Assembly: GCA_045110675.1 (NCBI GenBank)
Contig: JBGCGJ010000041.1
Coordinates: 1-62,406, forward strand
Origin: JBALVT01 sp045110675
Lineage (GTDB): Bacteria; Pseudomonadota; Gammaproteobacteria; Pseudomonadales; Halieaceae
DNA length: 62,406 bases
Direction of reading: 5' to 3'
Shown: positions 45,964-54,580 of the stretch, one piece after another
How the letters are laid out: each line of letters opens with the position of its first letter
Numbering within the stretch: the stretch's first letter is position 1
Made by a program: the position numbers and the translations under genes
The notes under the pieces: model-generated
The model's input: the letters and a program-made list of their open reading frames with translations, nothing else
Databases searched by the model: none
What the model was told of the DNA's origin: nothing

Positions 45964-45980
45964 TGCGACTTAATGTCGCA
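45964..45980. promoter_or_regulatory. Perfect inverted repeat upstream of TonB-receptor operon
   Basis: TGCGAC-TTAAT-GTCGCA is a perfect 6-base-arm palindrome with a 5-base centre. Its position just upstream of the receptor gene suggests a transcription-factor site for a metal or stress regulator. The regulator is not identified. Confidence 0.5.
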
Positions 45981-46057
45981 GGGGGCAGTGGTAATTTCCA
46001 GGCAGACGACATTTAGAGGTTCACGCTCACCAATATGATAACTACGCTCGAAAAGCC

Positions 46058-46678
46058 TCAAGCGCCGTAGCGCAATGCGTTGGTAAAGAACAGATTGATA
46101 CTATTACGGATCTCATCTTGGTTTTGCCCTGAATCCGGGTATTGCACGTAGGATAGAATCACCCGCCCAGACCAGGTAATTATTTCCTCAAGCGTAAGTT
46201 CTGGGTTAATTGATCGCGCGCGCAAGGCACTAATATAGTGAGGCTGGAAGGTATCAATCCAGGTTGTTGTAACCTCCGATGAAGTGAAGTACACATGGCC
46301 AATTTGAAGTCCCAAGCCATCACTTGTCTGCAGTTTGTGAAACGCTTGCTTGGGCAGTGACTCGATCATGTACATCGTGCATTCGGTTACAAAGTCAGGG
46401 AAGCTTTGTTCGTGATCAACCGCTGCTCGCATACACAGAAGCTGATCGCAAGCGTGCTGAATTGTGGCGGACCTCCAGATATCAGTTTTTGACTTGAAAT
46501 AATGATATACCGTTCGACGGGTGATGTTAGCGGTGGCCGCGATTTCGTCAATGGTGGTACTCGGTCCATTTTTTTCAAAACAAGCAATCGCCGCATCAAG
46601 AATAATCTTGCGTCTACTCTCGTTCTGCAGCGGAGCCTTGCTACCTCGTTGAGTGGCTACTTTTGGGTTTTCTGCCAT
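46058..46678 (-). CDS. TetR/AcrR-family regulator
   Basis: The 206-residue protein has an N-terminal TetR domain with helix-turn-helix TIDEIAATANITRRTVYHYF (about 40-59). The C-terminal end (LEEIITWSGRVILSYVQYP) resembles that of the other cluster TetR at 52762-53355 (LDRLIQWYGRLVLSYTQFP), so the two are paralogues. It is divergent from the TonB receptor gene at 46899, with an inverted repeat between them, and probably represses the catabolic operon. Effector unknown. Confidence 0.9.
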   Translation of the reverse strand: MAENPKVATQRGSKAPLQNESRRKIILDAAIACFEKNGPSTTIDEIAATANITRRTVYHYFKSKTDIWRSATIQHACDQLLCMRAAVDHEQSFPDFVTECTMYMIESLPKQAFHKLQTSDGLGLQIGHVYFTSSEVTTTWIDTFQPHYISALRARSINPELTLEEIITWSGRVILSYVQYPDSGQNQDEIRNSINLFFTNALRYGA

Positions 46679-46772
46679 ACGAATGCTTCAACTCTAAGCG
46701 CTTGTTTGTGCTGCCATTATTTCATCATTTACAAACACTTAATACATGAATAGCGATGCTTTATGCATTCGA

Positions 46773-46799
46773 TTTACACATTTTTAGAAATATGTGCAA
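46773..46799. promoter_or_regulatory. Inverted repeat in the tetR/TonB-receptor intergenic region
   Basis: Imperfect inverted repeat TTTACACA (46773-46780) with TGTGCAA (46793-46799), 12 bases between. A closely similar element, TTGCACA/TGTGCAA with 11 bases between, occurs at 53424-53448 before the second TetR gene. The 220-base intergenic region holds both divergent promoters. Sharing by two TetR paralogues suggests a common operator. Confidence 0.5.
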
Positions 46800-46898
46800 T
46801 ACTGAGATTGATTGACAATGGTGCCCGATTCGGTTGTTCCGCAGTGGGCCTGTACCCAGCGTTCTTCAAAAGATGTAATAAAAGAGACAGGATGAGTG

Positions 46899-49121
46899 AT
46901 GAAGCAAATGACTACATGTGAGCTCGCCCGAATACTCAGCTGCTGTGGTGTTGGATTAGTCGCGCCGATTATCACTTCAACAGCAGCGGGACAATCAACG
47001 CAAGATAATTCAATGCTGGAAGAGGTGATAGTCACCGCGCAAAAGCGCGAGCAGTCGCTGCAAGACACTCCGATCAGCATTGCATCATTTAACAATGCAG
47101 ATGTAGAGAAACTTGGGATTACCAATTTACATGATATTGCCTCTGCAGTGCCCAATTTGGATATCCGCCAAACCACTAACAGCAGTGCAGGGGCACGTGT
47201 CTATATACGCGGAATAGGTGTCAACGACCATGTGGTAACACTGGATGGCGCCGTCGGTATCTATATGGACGGTGTGTACCTCGCGCGAAACACCGGCTTG
47301 GCTTTTGACGTTGCAGATATCGAGCGAATTGAAGTTCTGCGTGGCCCCCAGGGCAGCCTGTGGGGAAGAAATACGACGGGTGGCGCCATCAATTTTATTA
47401 GCAAGCTTCCCACAGGGGAGTTTGGTTTTAAACAAACAGTGGATATTGGCAATTACGATCTTGTTCGCACCAACTCGCAAATTGAAGCACCTCTTACGGA
47501 GCAGCTTTCAGCAAAACTTAGCCTGCTCTATGAGGACAAGGAGGGCTGGGTTGAAAACCGGGCCGCGGGTGTTGATTTCGGCGACCAAGAAAACCTGGGC
47601 ACCCGACTGGCGTTAAATTGGGTGCCATCCGAACAACTCCAAATAGACTATGCATACGATTATTCGCAATCCGATTTTGGATCAAACTATTATCAAAATG
47701 GGACACCTTTCAATGCGGCCTTTGCGGGCGTGCCATTTTCACGTTCAAGGCAGGAAAACGCTAGTCCAAGCGTTCCTTATCAAGAAAGCGACTTCGAGAT
47801 AGAAGGGCATGGTTTAACCGTCCTTTGGGATTTGGGACCCTCAATGCAGCTTAAATCGATCTCCTCATACCGTGAGATGGAACAGCACAACTATACGGAC
47901 AACGGTGCCAACCCTGTATCAACCAGAATTTTTTCGAATGATCCCTTTGACGTTGATCAGTCACAGGTTTCGCAAGAGCTTCAGCTTTTAGGCAGCGCCT
48001 TTAATGATGAGCTGCAGTACACAACAGGCCTGTATTATTTTCGCGAGGAAGGCGAAGAGTCGAATGCCGATTTTGTTTCCCTAACAACTGCGTTCGAGTT
48101 CCAGATATACGATCGCTTTGTGAAAGCTGAAAATTCAGCCTGGGCGGCGTATGGTGAGATGACATGGACGCCCGCTGCGCTTAGCGACCGCTTGCACTTG
48201 ACCGCGGGTGCTCGTTACTCTGTCGACAAACGAGAAATTCAAATCTCCAACAATTTATTGGAAGTTCAAACGCCTGAATCCGCTGGAGGAGCACGAGACG
48301 ATTGGAGTAACTTAAGCCCCTCGTTTGTACTGGCATACGATGTTAGTGATCATTCCAACGCCTATATAAAATATGTACACGGTTATCGAACAGGTGGATT
48401 CAATGGGCGTGCTGGAACCGTTCGTGAGGCGATTAAACCGGTTGATGAGGAAAATCTGGTCTCCTATGAGCTTGGCTTAAAATCCGAATGGTTTGATAGA
48501 CGCCTAAGGATTAATACGGCCGTATTCGTCAGTGACTACGAGGATGTTCAACTCAGCCTGGTTGATAATGATCCCGATGCCCCCCCTGGAGCGGTCGCGA
48601 GAATTAATGCAGGTGAGGCGGAGTTAAGTGGTATCGAGTTAGATATCACTGCAGCGCTCAGTGATCGTCTGCGCATCCATCTTGCCTACGCTTACCTGGA
48701 TAGCGAATTCGTTGAGGTGATTGATCCTATTTCTGGCGACGATATTTCAGACATCTACCTACTCGTAGGCGCTCCGGAAACTAGCTATAACGCGGATCTA
48801 GACTACACGATTGGCCATTACGATTGGGGCCACCTTAGTGCAAATTTAAATTATGCTTGGCGCGATTCCAGGAATATCAAAACCACGGAATTAGAGGTGG
48901 GCGATCCGGTGGGAAGCTACGGGCTTTGGAATGCACGTCTCAGTCTGACAGAGTGGAAAATCTCAAGTAGCGGAGCACTTGGCTTCGCTCTGTGGATAAG
49001 GAATCTGACTGACGAAGAATACCAGCTCGACGGTTTCGGCTTGCCGACTACGGGTTCAACGCTGGTTACCTATGGCGAGCCTCGTACTTATGGTGTTCAA
49101 CTTTCTTATACGTTCGAATAG
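46899..49121 (+). CDS. TonB-dependent outer-membrane receptor (catabolic cluster)
   Basis: The 740-residue receptor has a signal peptide (to about residue 30), TonB box region EEVIVTAQKREQSLQDTPISI, plug (VEVLRGPQGSLWGRNTTGGAINF), and barrel ending YGVQLSYTFE. It is of the type often linked to import of complex organics such as steroids, terpenes and aromatics. It is the first gene of an apparent operon with the membrane protein (12 bases) and the reductase. Start GTG 46896 is possible; ATG 46899 is preferred. Confidence 0.93.
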   Translation: MKQMTTCELARILSCCGVGLVAPIITSTAAGQSTQDNSMLEEVIVTAQKREQSLQDTPISIASFNNADVEKLGITNLHDIASAVPNLDIRQTTNSSAGARVYIRGIGVNDHVVTLDGAVGIYMDGVYLARNTGLAFDVADIERIEVLRGPQGSLWGRNTTGGAINFISKLPTGEFGFKQTVDIGNYDLVRTNSQIEAPLTEQLSAKLSLLYEDKEGWVENRAAGVDFGDQENLGTRLALNWVPSEQLQIDYAYDYSQSDFGSNYYQNGTPFNAAFAGVPFSRSRQENASPSVPYQESDFEIEGHGLTVLWDLGPSMQLKSISSYREMEQHNYTDNGANPVSTRIFSNDPFDVDQSQVSQELQLLGSAFNDELQYTTGLYYFREEGEESNADFVSLTTAFEFQIYDRFVKAENSAWAAYGEMTWTPAALSDRLHLTAGARYSVDKREIQISNNLLEVQTPESAGGARDDWSNLSPSFVLAYDVSDHSNAYIKYVHGYRTGGFNGRAGTVREAIKPVDEENLVSYELGLKSEWFDRRLRINTAVFVSDYEDVQLSLVDNDPDAPPGAVARINAGEAELSGIELDITAALSDRLRIHLAYAYLDSEFVEVIDPISGDDISDIYLLVGAPETSYNADLDYTIGHYDWGHLSANLNYAWRDSRNIKTTELEVGDPVGSYGLWNARLSLTEWKISSSGALGFALWIRNLTDEEYQLDGFGLPTTGSTLVTYGEPRTYGVQLSYTFE

Positions 49122-49133
49122 GTACTAGTACGG

Positions 49134-50240
49134 ATGAACACACAAATGAGCCGCGCCAACACTACCTCAAATTTTGATCCTCGCAAGGTTGCCTGGGCGG
49201 TCGCTGCTATTTCGCTTTTGGCTGTTCCATTTGCATACGTCCAAGAAGAGTTAATGGGGCAATTGAGCCAGACATGGGTATTGGTATATTCCTTAGCGTT
49301 ATTGCTCTCCGTTGGGGTCGCCGGTTACTTCCTTGTTTTTCGTCACCTATCCGCGTCTATAAGGAGAGATCCCTACCTATTTTTCTTCGTCATCTTCGCC
49401 TTCGCAGCGATTATCGACTTACTCATTTCTCTAACTTTGCTGGGATACTCAGATCTCATGCGAAGTTATGCTCAGGAGAGTGAGCCATACCTGCAGTCCA
49501 GTCATGGCGCAGCAATACTTTTTTGGGACGGGACAGTGCATTTCACCCTCTATGTCTGGCTATGTTTTTGCATTGCCAGCTCGACCAGGCATTTTAAATC
49601 GGCGCTGTTTTGGGCGGGTTCCATGATCGGTTCGTCCTTTGTCTATCTGATAGCGAATCTTATCGGAGAGTATGCTGAGCACATTGAGCCAGCCTATCTC
49701 CTCAATGTTCCCTTTATGTTAGTGCCCGCGTTTTATGTGTGGAGAGTCAGCAAGGACAGTGGATTTAGCCAGTACGAAGAGCGTCCACCCGCTAGCTTAC
49801 AAGTCTATCTATTGGCATTAGCATTGCTGGCAATCAGTTTGATCTGTGCCTATCGGATGCTGGTAGTGCTCGCGCCCCAGATATCAGCGACCGTATTCTG
49901 GGCGGGGCAGGTAGAACCCTACCTGCTGAGCCCTTCGCGCTACCCCCAGGTTCAGATGATCGCCTACGGTATGTACGTGGCCCCATTTGCGATTATTGCG
50001 ATCATATCACTTTGGCGCGCGCCCTCAGCGGGCATTGCTCTGTGGTCATGGATTATGGCGGGCATTGTAGCCCAGGGACAGTTCGCACATATCTTCGCTA
50101 CAGGGATATCTGAGAGTGCTCTGACAAGTCAGCACCCCTTGTTTTGGATCGCCAATCTTATTGTTCTTGCAGTACCCCTGTGGTTTGCCCACCACTATAG
50201 TGGCCGTTTTTCTTCGGCCGGTGCTGCTGTAGAACACTAG
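49134..50240 (+). CDS. Polytopic membrane protein, possibly EXPERA-like
   Basis: The 368-residue protein has about ten hydrophobic helices and no signal peptide. Two regions look alike in pattern: an FFVIFAFAAIIDLLISLTLLGYSDL segment followed by WDGTVHFTLYVWLCF, and a later EPAYLLNVPFMLVPAFYVW. These recall EXPERA domains of the emopamil-binding-protein / TM6SF2 family, some of which isomerise sterol double bonds. This is from memory and weak. It lies 12 bases after the TonB receptor and precedes the reductase. It could instead be an inner-membrane transporter of the imported substrate. Confidence 0.45.
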   Translation: MNTQMSRANTTSNFDPRKVAWAVAAISLLAVPFAYVQEELMGQLSQTWVLVYSLALLLSVGVAGYFLVFRHLSASIRRDPYLFFFVIFAFAAIIDLLISLTLLGYSDLMRSYAQESEPYLQSSHGAAILFWDGTVHFTLYVWLCFCIASSTRHFKSALFWAGSMIGSSFVYLIANLIGEYAEHIEPAYLLNVPFMLVPAFYVWRVSKDSGFSQYEERPPASLQVYLLALALLAISLICAYRMLVVLAPQISATVFWAGQVEPYLLSPSRYPQVQMIAYGMYVAPFAIIAIISLWRAPSAGIALWSWIMAGIVAQGQFAHIFATGISESALTSQHPLFWIANLIVLAVPLWFAHHYSGRFSSAGAAVEH

Positions 50241-50289
50241 GCAGTTTGTACGCGACGTAGCTCGAAAGAATAATTAAGGAGGATTATCG

Positions 50290-51360
50290 ATGACCTTGAA
50301 AGTCATACAGTGGGGTGTCGGTAATGTAGGAGCAGAGGCACTATCGGCGGTCATCGCCGATCCGGGCCTGGAACTGGTTGGCGCTTGGCGGCATTCTGGC
50401 GCAGGGAAGGGCGAGGACATTGGAGAACAAGTGGGTCTTCCGCGAGCGGGAATCACCGCAACCCGTTCTCTGCAAGAGATCTTAGCGTTGCAAGCCGATT
50501 GTGTTCTCTATATGCCGCGTCTGAGTGACCTTGGTGAGGTGTGTGCGATTCTGGCGTCTGGGAAGAATGTCATTGCGACCCCATTTGCGTTTTACGCAAA
50601 GTCGTTGCCGAAGGCTGAACTGGACAAGGTCAACAGAGCTTGCGAGGAGGGCAAGTCAACACTGTACGGCACAGGAATAAACCCGGGCTTTGCCGGTATG
50701 ATTCAGCCCGCTGTGCTCGCCGGTATGTCACAGCGTATTCGCAAAGTGAGTGTGTCTGAAAGAGCCAACTGGAGCTACTATAACAATGCCGAGATCACGT
50801 TTACGCAAATGCGATTTGGTCATTCGAGAGAGGAGGCGCTGCTAAGCAATAATCCGTTTGCGCAATTCAACAGCCAAATTTTCTGCGAGCAAATTTATAT
50901 GCTCGCCGATGCTTTCGATGTGACGCTCACTGATCTAGTCACCGAGCAGGACCTGATTCTGGCCGATGAGGATTTCGACATAATTTGCGGGCATATCAAC
51001 AAAGGCACCGTATGCGGGCAACGCTATCATTGGCAGGGAGTTGTTGATTCAGAAGTGGTTATTGAGATTGACGCGCTGTGGAGTGTGGGCGATAAATACC
51101 CGGACCACTGGCCACAGCAGCTCGACGGATGGACTGTTCAAGTTGAGGGTTCACCTTCAATGCAAACTCATTTTCTATGCTGCGCCAGCCTGGACCCGAA
51201 CAGTACCGCGTCCCTGGAAGACCATGTGCACTCAACCGAGATGGCAACTGCTATGCAAGCGGTAAACTCGCTAAAACATGTCTGTGCGGCCAAGCCGGGC
51301 ATTGTGAGCGTCCACGAGATGCCACTTGCTATACCCTATAAGCCGTTCGATACGAACTAA
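50290..51360 (+). CDS. Dihydrodipicolinate-reductase-like NAD(P)H oxidoreductase
   Basis: The 356-residue enzyme starts with a Rossmann motif GVGNVG (9-14) and has a DapB-like N-terminal domain with GINPGFAGMIQP in the middle. Proteins of this sort (also resembling 2,4-diaminopentanoate dehydrogenase) occur in sphingomonad and mycobacterial catabolic clusters for steroids and hydrophobics. The product is not predictable. It has a strong ribosome site (AAGGAGGAT, 50277-50284). It closes the operon that begins with the TonB receptor. It converges with the SnoaL-like gene, 28 bases apart. Confidence 0.8.
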   Translation: MTLKVIQWGVGNVGAEALSAVIADPGLELVGAWRHSGAGKGEDIGEQVGLPRAGITATRSLQEILALQADCVLYMPRLSDLGEVCAILASGKNVIATPFAFYAKSLPKAELDKVNRACEEGKSTLYGTGINPGFAGMIQPAVLAGMSQRIRKVSVSERANWSYYNNAEITFTQMRFGHSREEALLSNNPFAQFNSQIFCEQIYMLADAFDVTLTDLVTEQDLILADEDFDIICGHINKGTVCGQRYHWQGVVDSEVVIEIDALWSVGDKYPDHWPQQLDGWTVQVEGSPSMQTHFLCCASLDPNSTASLEDHVHSTEMATAMQAVNSLKHVCAAKPGIVSVHEMPLAIPYKPFDTN

Positions 51361-51388
51361 TTTATCAGCGACTTGCGTCTACTTTTCC

Positions 51389-51796
51389 TTATGGTTTGGC
51401 GCCACCGCAAAGTACGGCCGTAACGAGCTCGGTATCCATATACTCTTTCAATTCCAATAACTCGCCCTCTTGCCAGGTTAAGAGGAAATGATAGTGATTC
51501 TTGTACTGCTGGCCAGTCACGTGACGGCCCTCTGAAGTGGCTTCTACAGCGACCCGATCTTCTTCCGCTGTCATATTTAATATCGTGAAAACAAGGCCCG
51601 CAGGAAATGATTCAAGTACACCACCGGCAAACGCTCTGATTTCTTCCTTTCCCCGGGATCCTGAGATCAGAGTATTTCCCATTGTGACAACCCTGCCATC
51701 TTCCGCATAGGTGTCAGCAATGGCGTTCGCGTCAGCACGCTGCATTGCGTCAAAGAACTCGATAGTCTGTTGTTTGTTGCGCTCAATGGTATTCAT
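51389..51796 (-). CDS. SnoaL-like (NTF2-fold) protein
   Basis: The 135-residue protein fits the NTF2-like/SnoaL fold: NKQQTIEFFDAMQRADANAIADTYAEDGRVVTMG is the classic opening of this superfamily. Related proteins include ketosteroid isomerase and small hydrolases, isomerases or lactonases. Function is not assignable; a Δ5-3-ketosteroid-isomerase-like role is possible only by analogy with the gene context. ATG 51796 follows GGAT. It starts 16 bases after the epimerase-like stop (51813) and is the last gene of that operon. Confidence 0.78.
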   Translation of the reverse strand: MNTIERNKQQTIEFFDAMQRADANAIADTYAEDGRVVTMGNTLISGSRGKEEIRAFAGGVLESFPAGLVFTILNMTAEEDRVAVEATSEGRHVTGQQYKNHYHFLLTWQEGELLELKEYMDTELVTAVLCGGAKP

Positions 51797-51812
51797 TCGC
51801 AGATCCTGTTTT

Positions 51813-52703
51813 TCATTTGTATGCGGCGACAATCTCTTTTATCGTTGCGAAAATATTCTTGCGACAGTATCCGAGGCTATCATCTGGCTGGTAATGCACT
51901 GTAGCATTGCGCCCGGCGTAGAGCATGACATCGGGGAACAGTGGGTGCTCATCCGTTGATACAGCCAGTTCGACAGGCTTACCTACGGCTTCGAAATACA
52001 TTTCGAGATAGTCCTTCCAGCTCAGATTCTCATCGCCGAGCAGATAGGCTTTCCCTCCCGTTCCGTTCAGCAAGGCGCCAGCGATAGCCTCAGACATTGA
52101 CTGGCTACTGATATGGTTGACTCCGCCGGTGGGGGCAACCACAGGAATACCTTCAAGTAAACCTTGTGCATACTGAACCAGTACGGATAAGTGCGGCAGT
52201 TCCATCCCATCCACATAGCCTAGAATGAATGGCGCATTGAGACTGCAAACACGAAAACTATCACTGTTTAGTGCGCGAACACCTTCATCCGCAAGATGAC
52301 GGGACTTAACATAGATAGAGCTTTGTATGACATCCGGAACCACTTGTGGATAGTAGCTGCCAATATAGACCGCAGTCTCAATTCCCGCGTCTCTCGCGGT
52401 GCGAAAAAAAGCGGGGATAGCTTCACTGTTCACCCGGGTGTAGAAAGCGTATTCATCCTCACCCGGTGGAAACTGACGTATGTCGGCGCCTGCTGCGAAC
52501 ACCATATGTTCAAATTTTCCCAGCACGTTGCCAGAAACAGCGTTGTCTACATAATTGGCAGCAATGTGATCGAAGTCGCCTAGGCAATCAAGCGTAGTAG
52601 GTGAACGCGACATGATCGTAACGTCGTTTCCCAAATCCCTTAGGTGCAGTGCGCAATGTGCTCCTGTCAAACCGGTCCCACCGACGACTAAAATATTACT
52701 CAT
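51813..52703 (-). CDS. NAD-dependent epimerase/dehydratase (extended SDR) family protein
   Basis: The 296-residue protein opens with the extended-SDR dinucleotide motif GGTGLTG (8-14). A conserved GSYYPQV strand is followed by SSIYVKSRHLADE: the catalytic YxxxK position has Tyr131 but Arg135 in place of Lys, so activity may be altered or the site differently arranged. Later GGVNHIS and WKDYLEMYFEAVGKP are normal. ATG 52703 is preferred because GGAG lies 8 bases upstream. It sits 58 bases after the TetR gene on the same strand. Confidence 0.8.
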   Translation of the reverse strand: MSNILVVGGTGLTGAHCALHLRDLGNDVTIMSRSPTTLDCLGDFDHIAANYVDNAVSGNVLGKFEHMVFAAGADIRQFPPGEDEYAFYTRVNSEAIPAFFRTARDAGIETAVYIGSYYPQVVPDVIQSSIYVKSRHLADEGVRALNSDSFRVCSLNAPFILGYVDGMELPHLSVLVQYAQGLLEGIPVVAPTGGVNHISSQSMSEAIAGALLNGTGGKAYLLGDENLSWKDYLEMYFEAVGKPVELAVSTDEHPLFPDVMLYAGRNATVHYQPDDSLGYCRKNIFATIKEIVAAYK

Positions 52704-52761
52704 GTTTGATTCTCCAGTTCCGGAATATTGGTCACTCAGTGCAGGCTGGGCTCGAAGACGC

Positions 52762-53355
52762 TCAGTCGCGTGCTTGCACACCCAGAATAATAAATTGCCT
52801 CAGTTCCGCTCTTAGTGCCGTTACATCGTTAATCTCTGGCGGAAACTGCGTATAAGACAATACGAGCCGGCCATACCATTGAATAAGCCGGTCCAAGGAC
52901 AGCTGCGGATTAATCTCAAGCTTGGTCTGAGCGTTCAAAAAAGAGGGTTCCAACATGTGGTACCAGTTTTTATGGATGCGCATGCTAGATCGATATAAAT
53001 CACCAATCAGGCGAGATCGGCTGGCAAAAAGCTCTTTCGACAAGGTCTGTTTGTGCTGGTTACAAATAATATAAACGAGGCTTTCGATGAGGTAATCAGC
53101 AAACGTATCCTGCGGTGCCATTTCAGAGCGAAGTTGTAGCAGGAATTCATCGGACTCCAGTTCGACAACACCCATTAATATCTCTTCTTTACTTGAGAAA
53201 TAATTGTATAGCGTACGCCGAGAGACATTGGCCGCTGTGTAAAGGTCCGACATCCTGAATTTTTCCAAGCTGCTCTGCATCACGCAGTCACGCGCGATCT
53301 GTAGCAAGCGTGTTCGCGTAATCTCTTCACTGGCTTCGGTGACTGGTTTGTTCAC
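52762..53355 (-). CDS. TetR/AcrR-family regulator (second, paralogue of 46058-46678)
   Basis: The 197-residue TetR protein has helix-turn-helix MSDLYTAANVSRRTLYNYFSSKEE near residues 30-53. An upstream in-frame ATG at 53475 would add about 40 residues that look unlike a TetR leader and would place a palindrome (53424-53448) inside the gene, so GTG 53355 is proposed as start; neither has a good ribosome site. C-terminal similarity to the other TetR is clear. It lies between the extradiol dioxygenase gene and the epimerase gene, all on the minus strand. Confidence 0.82.
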   Translation of the reverse strand: MNKPVTEASEEITRTRLLQIARDCVMQSSLEKFRMSDLYTAANVSRRTLYNYFSSKEEILMGVVELESDEFLLQLRSEMAPQDTFADYLIESLVYIICNQHKQTLSKELFASRSRLIGDLYRSSMRIHKNWYHMLEPSFLNAQTKLEINPQLSLDRLIQWYGRLVLSYTQFPPEINDVTALRAELRQFIILGVQARD

Positions 53356-53423
53356 TGAGTCGATCTGAACCTTCAGGCGACGGCATTGGATGTGGGGGAA
53401 TACTAGCACGACGGCCCTACAAT

Positions 53424-53448
53424 TTGCACAATAATAAGTTATGTGCAA
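53424..53448. promoter_or_regulatory. Inverted repeat upstream of second tetR gene
   Basis: Seven-base perfect arms TTGCACA (53424-53430) and TGTGCAA (53442-53448), 11 bases between. Similar to the element at 46773-46799 beside the paralogous tetR. Likely operator for one or both TetR proteins. Confidence 0.55.
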
Positions 53449-53527
53449 TGGACGTAGATACGGAACCACGAACAAAGTGGGAAGGGTATTTTTTTAAAGG
53501 GCTACTCCTTCGTTAGAGCATCTTCAA

Positions 53528-54508
53528 TCACCAGGGCAAATATTCTTCACCACGCAACGACCGAACCGCATTCACCAAGTGGCCGAAGCTCAACTCCGAA
53601 GAAAACGTTCCGGGTATTTCATGTCCCCAGGTGCTCATATTTCGATACGTTATTCCCTCTTGCCAGGTCGTTTCATCAACCGCCAACGCGTCCCAGCCGA
53701 TCTCAAACTCGAACCCGGATGGGGTGTGAACATAAAAGGATAGTTCTTTGTCATTCGGATGCTGGCCAACACCCCGCGACAGTTTACAGCCCGTTGTGAT
53801 GCAACGCTCATAGGCGGCAGATAAATCATCCAACGTTGCCACTTCCATATTGAAATGGTTGATGCGGGTCTTGAACATATCGATTGATAGACCCCGTGTC
53901 GCAGCGATTGCGATCGAGTGGTGTCGTTGATTGAGTCGTAGAAAATAGACATCAAGTGCAGTTCGTTTACCCCTGGCCAGTGCGATCGTGTCACTGACTC
54001 TGGCATCAAGCAGGTCCTGCCAGAAAGCGATATTGCGTTGCGGTTCCCGTGACATCAACGAGATATGGCCCATGCCAGCGGCCCCTGTTATGAATGCGCT
54101 GCACGGCATATCAAGCGGGGTGTCATCAAGTAGGGGATCAACAAAAAGTTCAATGACGAGGCCTTTTGGGCCCACAAAGCGGTGCAGCGATTCGACACCT
54201 CTGGCTTGAGCTTCACCATCACGGATGTAATCGATCTGTACCCCGCGTCCCTTCAGGCGATCCAGGATAACCTGGAGTACGGCGTCATCATCCAATTGCC
54301 AGCCGACAGCGATTACGTCCTCAGATGGGTCACTCTCTATGATCAAGCGCCTGGCATGCGCATCCATGCGAAATGCCAAAGCACTGCTTGACTCGCTAGC
54401 CAGATGCAGTCCAATTGCTTCTTGTAAGAATCGCTTCCACTCGCCTATCTTGCGTGAACCGACCACGAGATAGCCCATTCGCACAGCCCCAAAGACATTC
54501 GAATTCAT
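53528..54508 (-). CDS. Type I extradiol dioxygenase (BphC/HsaC-like)
   Basis: The 326-residue two-domain protein has the vicinal-oxygen-chelate fold. Iron ligands can be placed at H148 (GMGHISL), H218 (RINHFNMEV) and E269 (SGFEFEIGW). The signature FYVHTPSGFEFE gives Tyr259, and the active-site histidine is H197 (RHHSIAI). It should open a catechol ring next to the hydroxyls, as in biphenyl, steroid and related pathways. ATG 54508 is chosen because AGGTGGT precedes it by about 8 bases. It lies 73 bases after the TonB receptor stop (54581) and before a TetR gene. The catechol substrate is unknown. Confidence 0.88.
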   Translation of the reverse strand: MNSNVFGAVRMGYLVVGSRKIGEWKRFLQEAIGLHLASESSSALAFRMDAHARRLIIESDPSEDVIAVGWQLDDDAVLQVILDRLKGRGVQIDYIRDGEAQARGVESLHRFVGPKGLVIELFVDPLLDDTPLDMPCSAFITGAAGMGHISLMSREPQRNIAFWQDLLDARVSDTIALARGKRTALDVYFLRLNQRHHSIAIAATRGLSIDMFKTRINHFNMEVATLDDLSAAYERCITTGCKLSRGVGQHPNDKELSFYVHTPSGFEFEIGWDALAVDETTWQEGITYRNMSTWGHEIPGTFSSELSFGHLVNAVRSLRGEEYLPW

Positions 54509-54580
54509 TGTCATTACCACCTGCTGATGTCCTGTTGAGTCAGGATGCCATACATCCCAACAACGATGCTCATACTAGAT

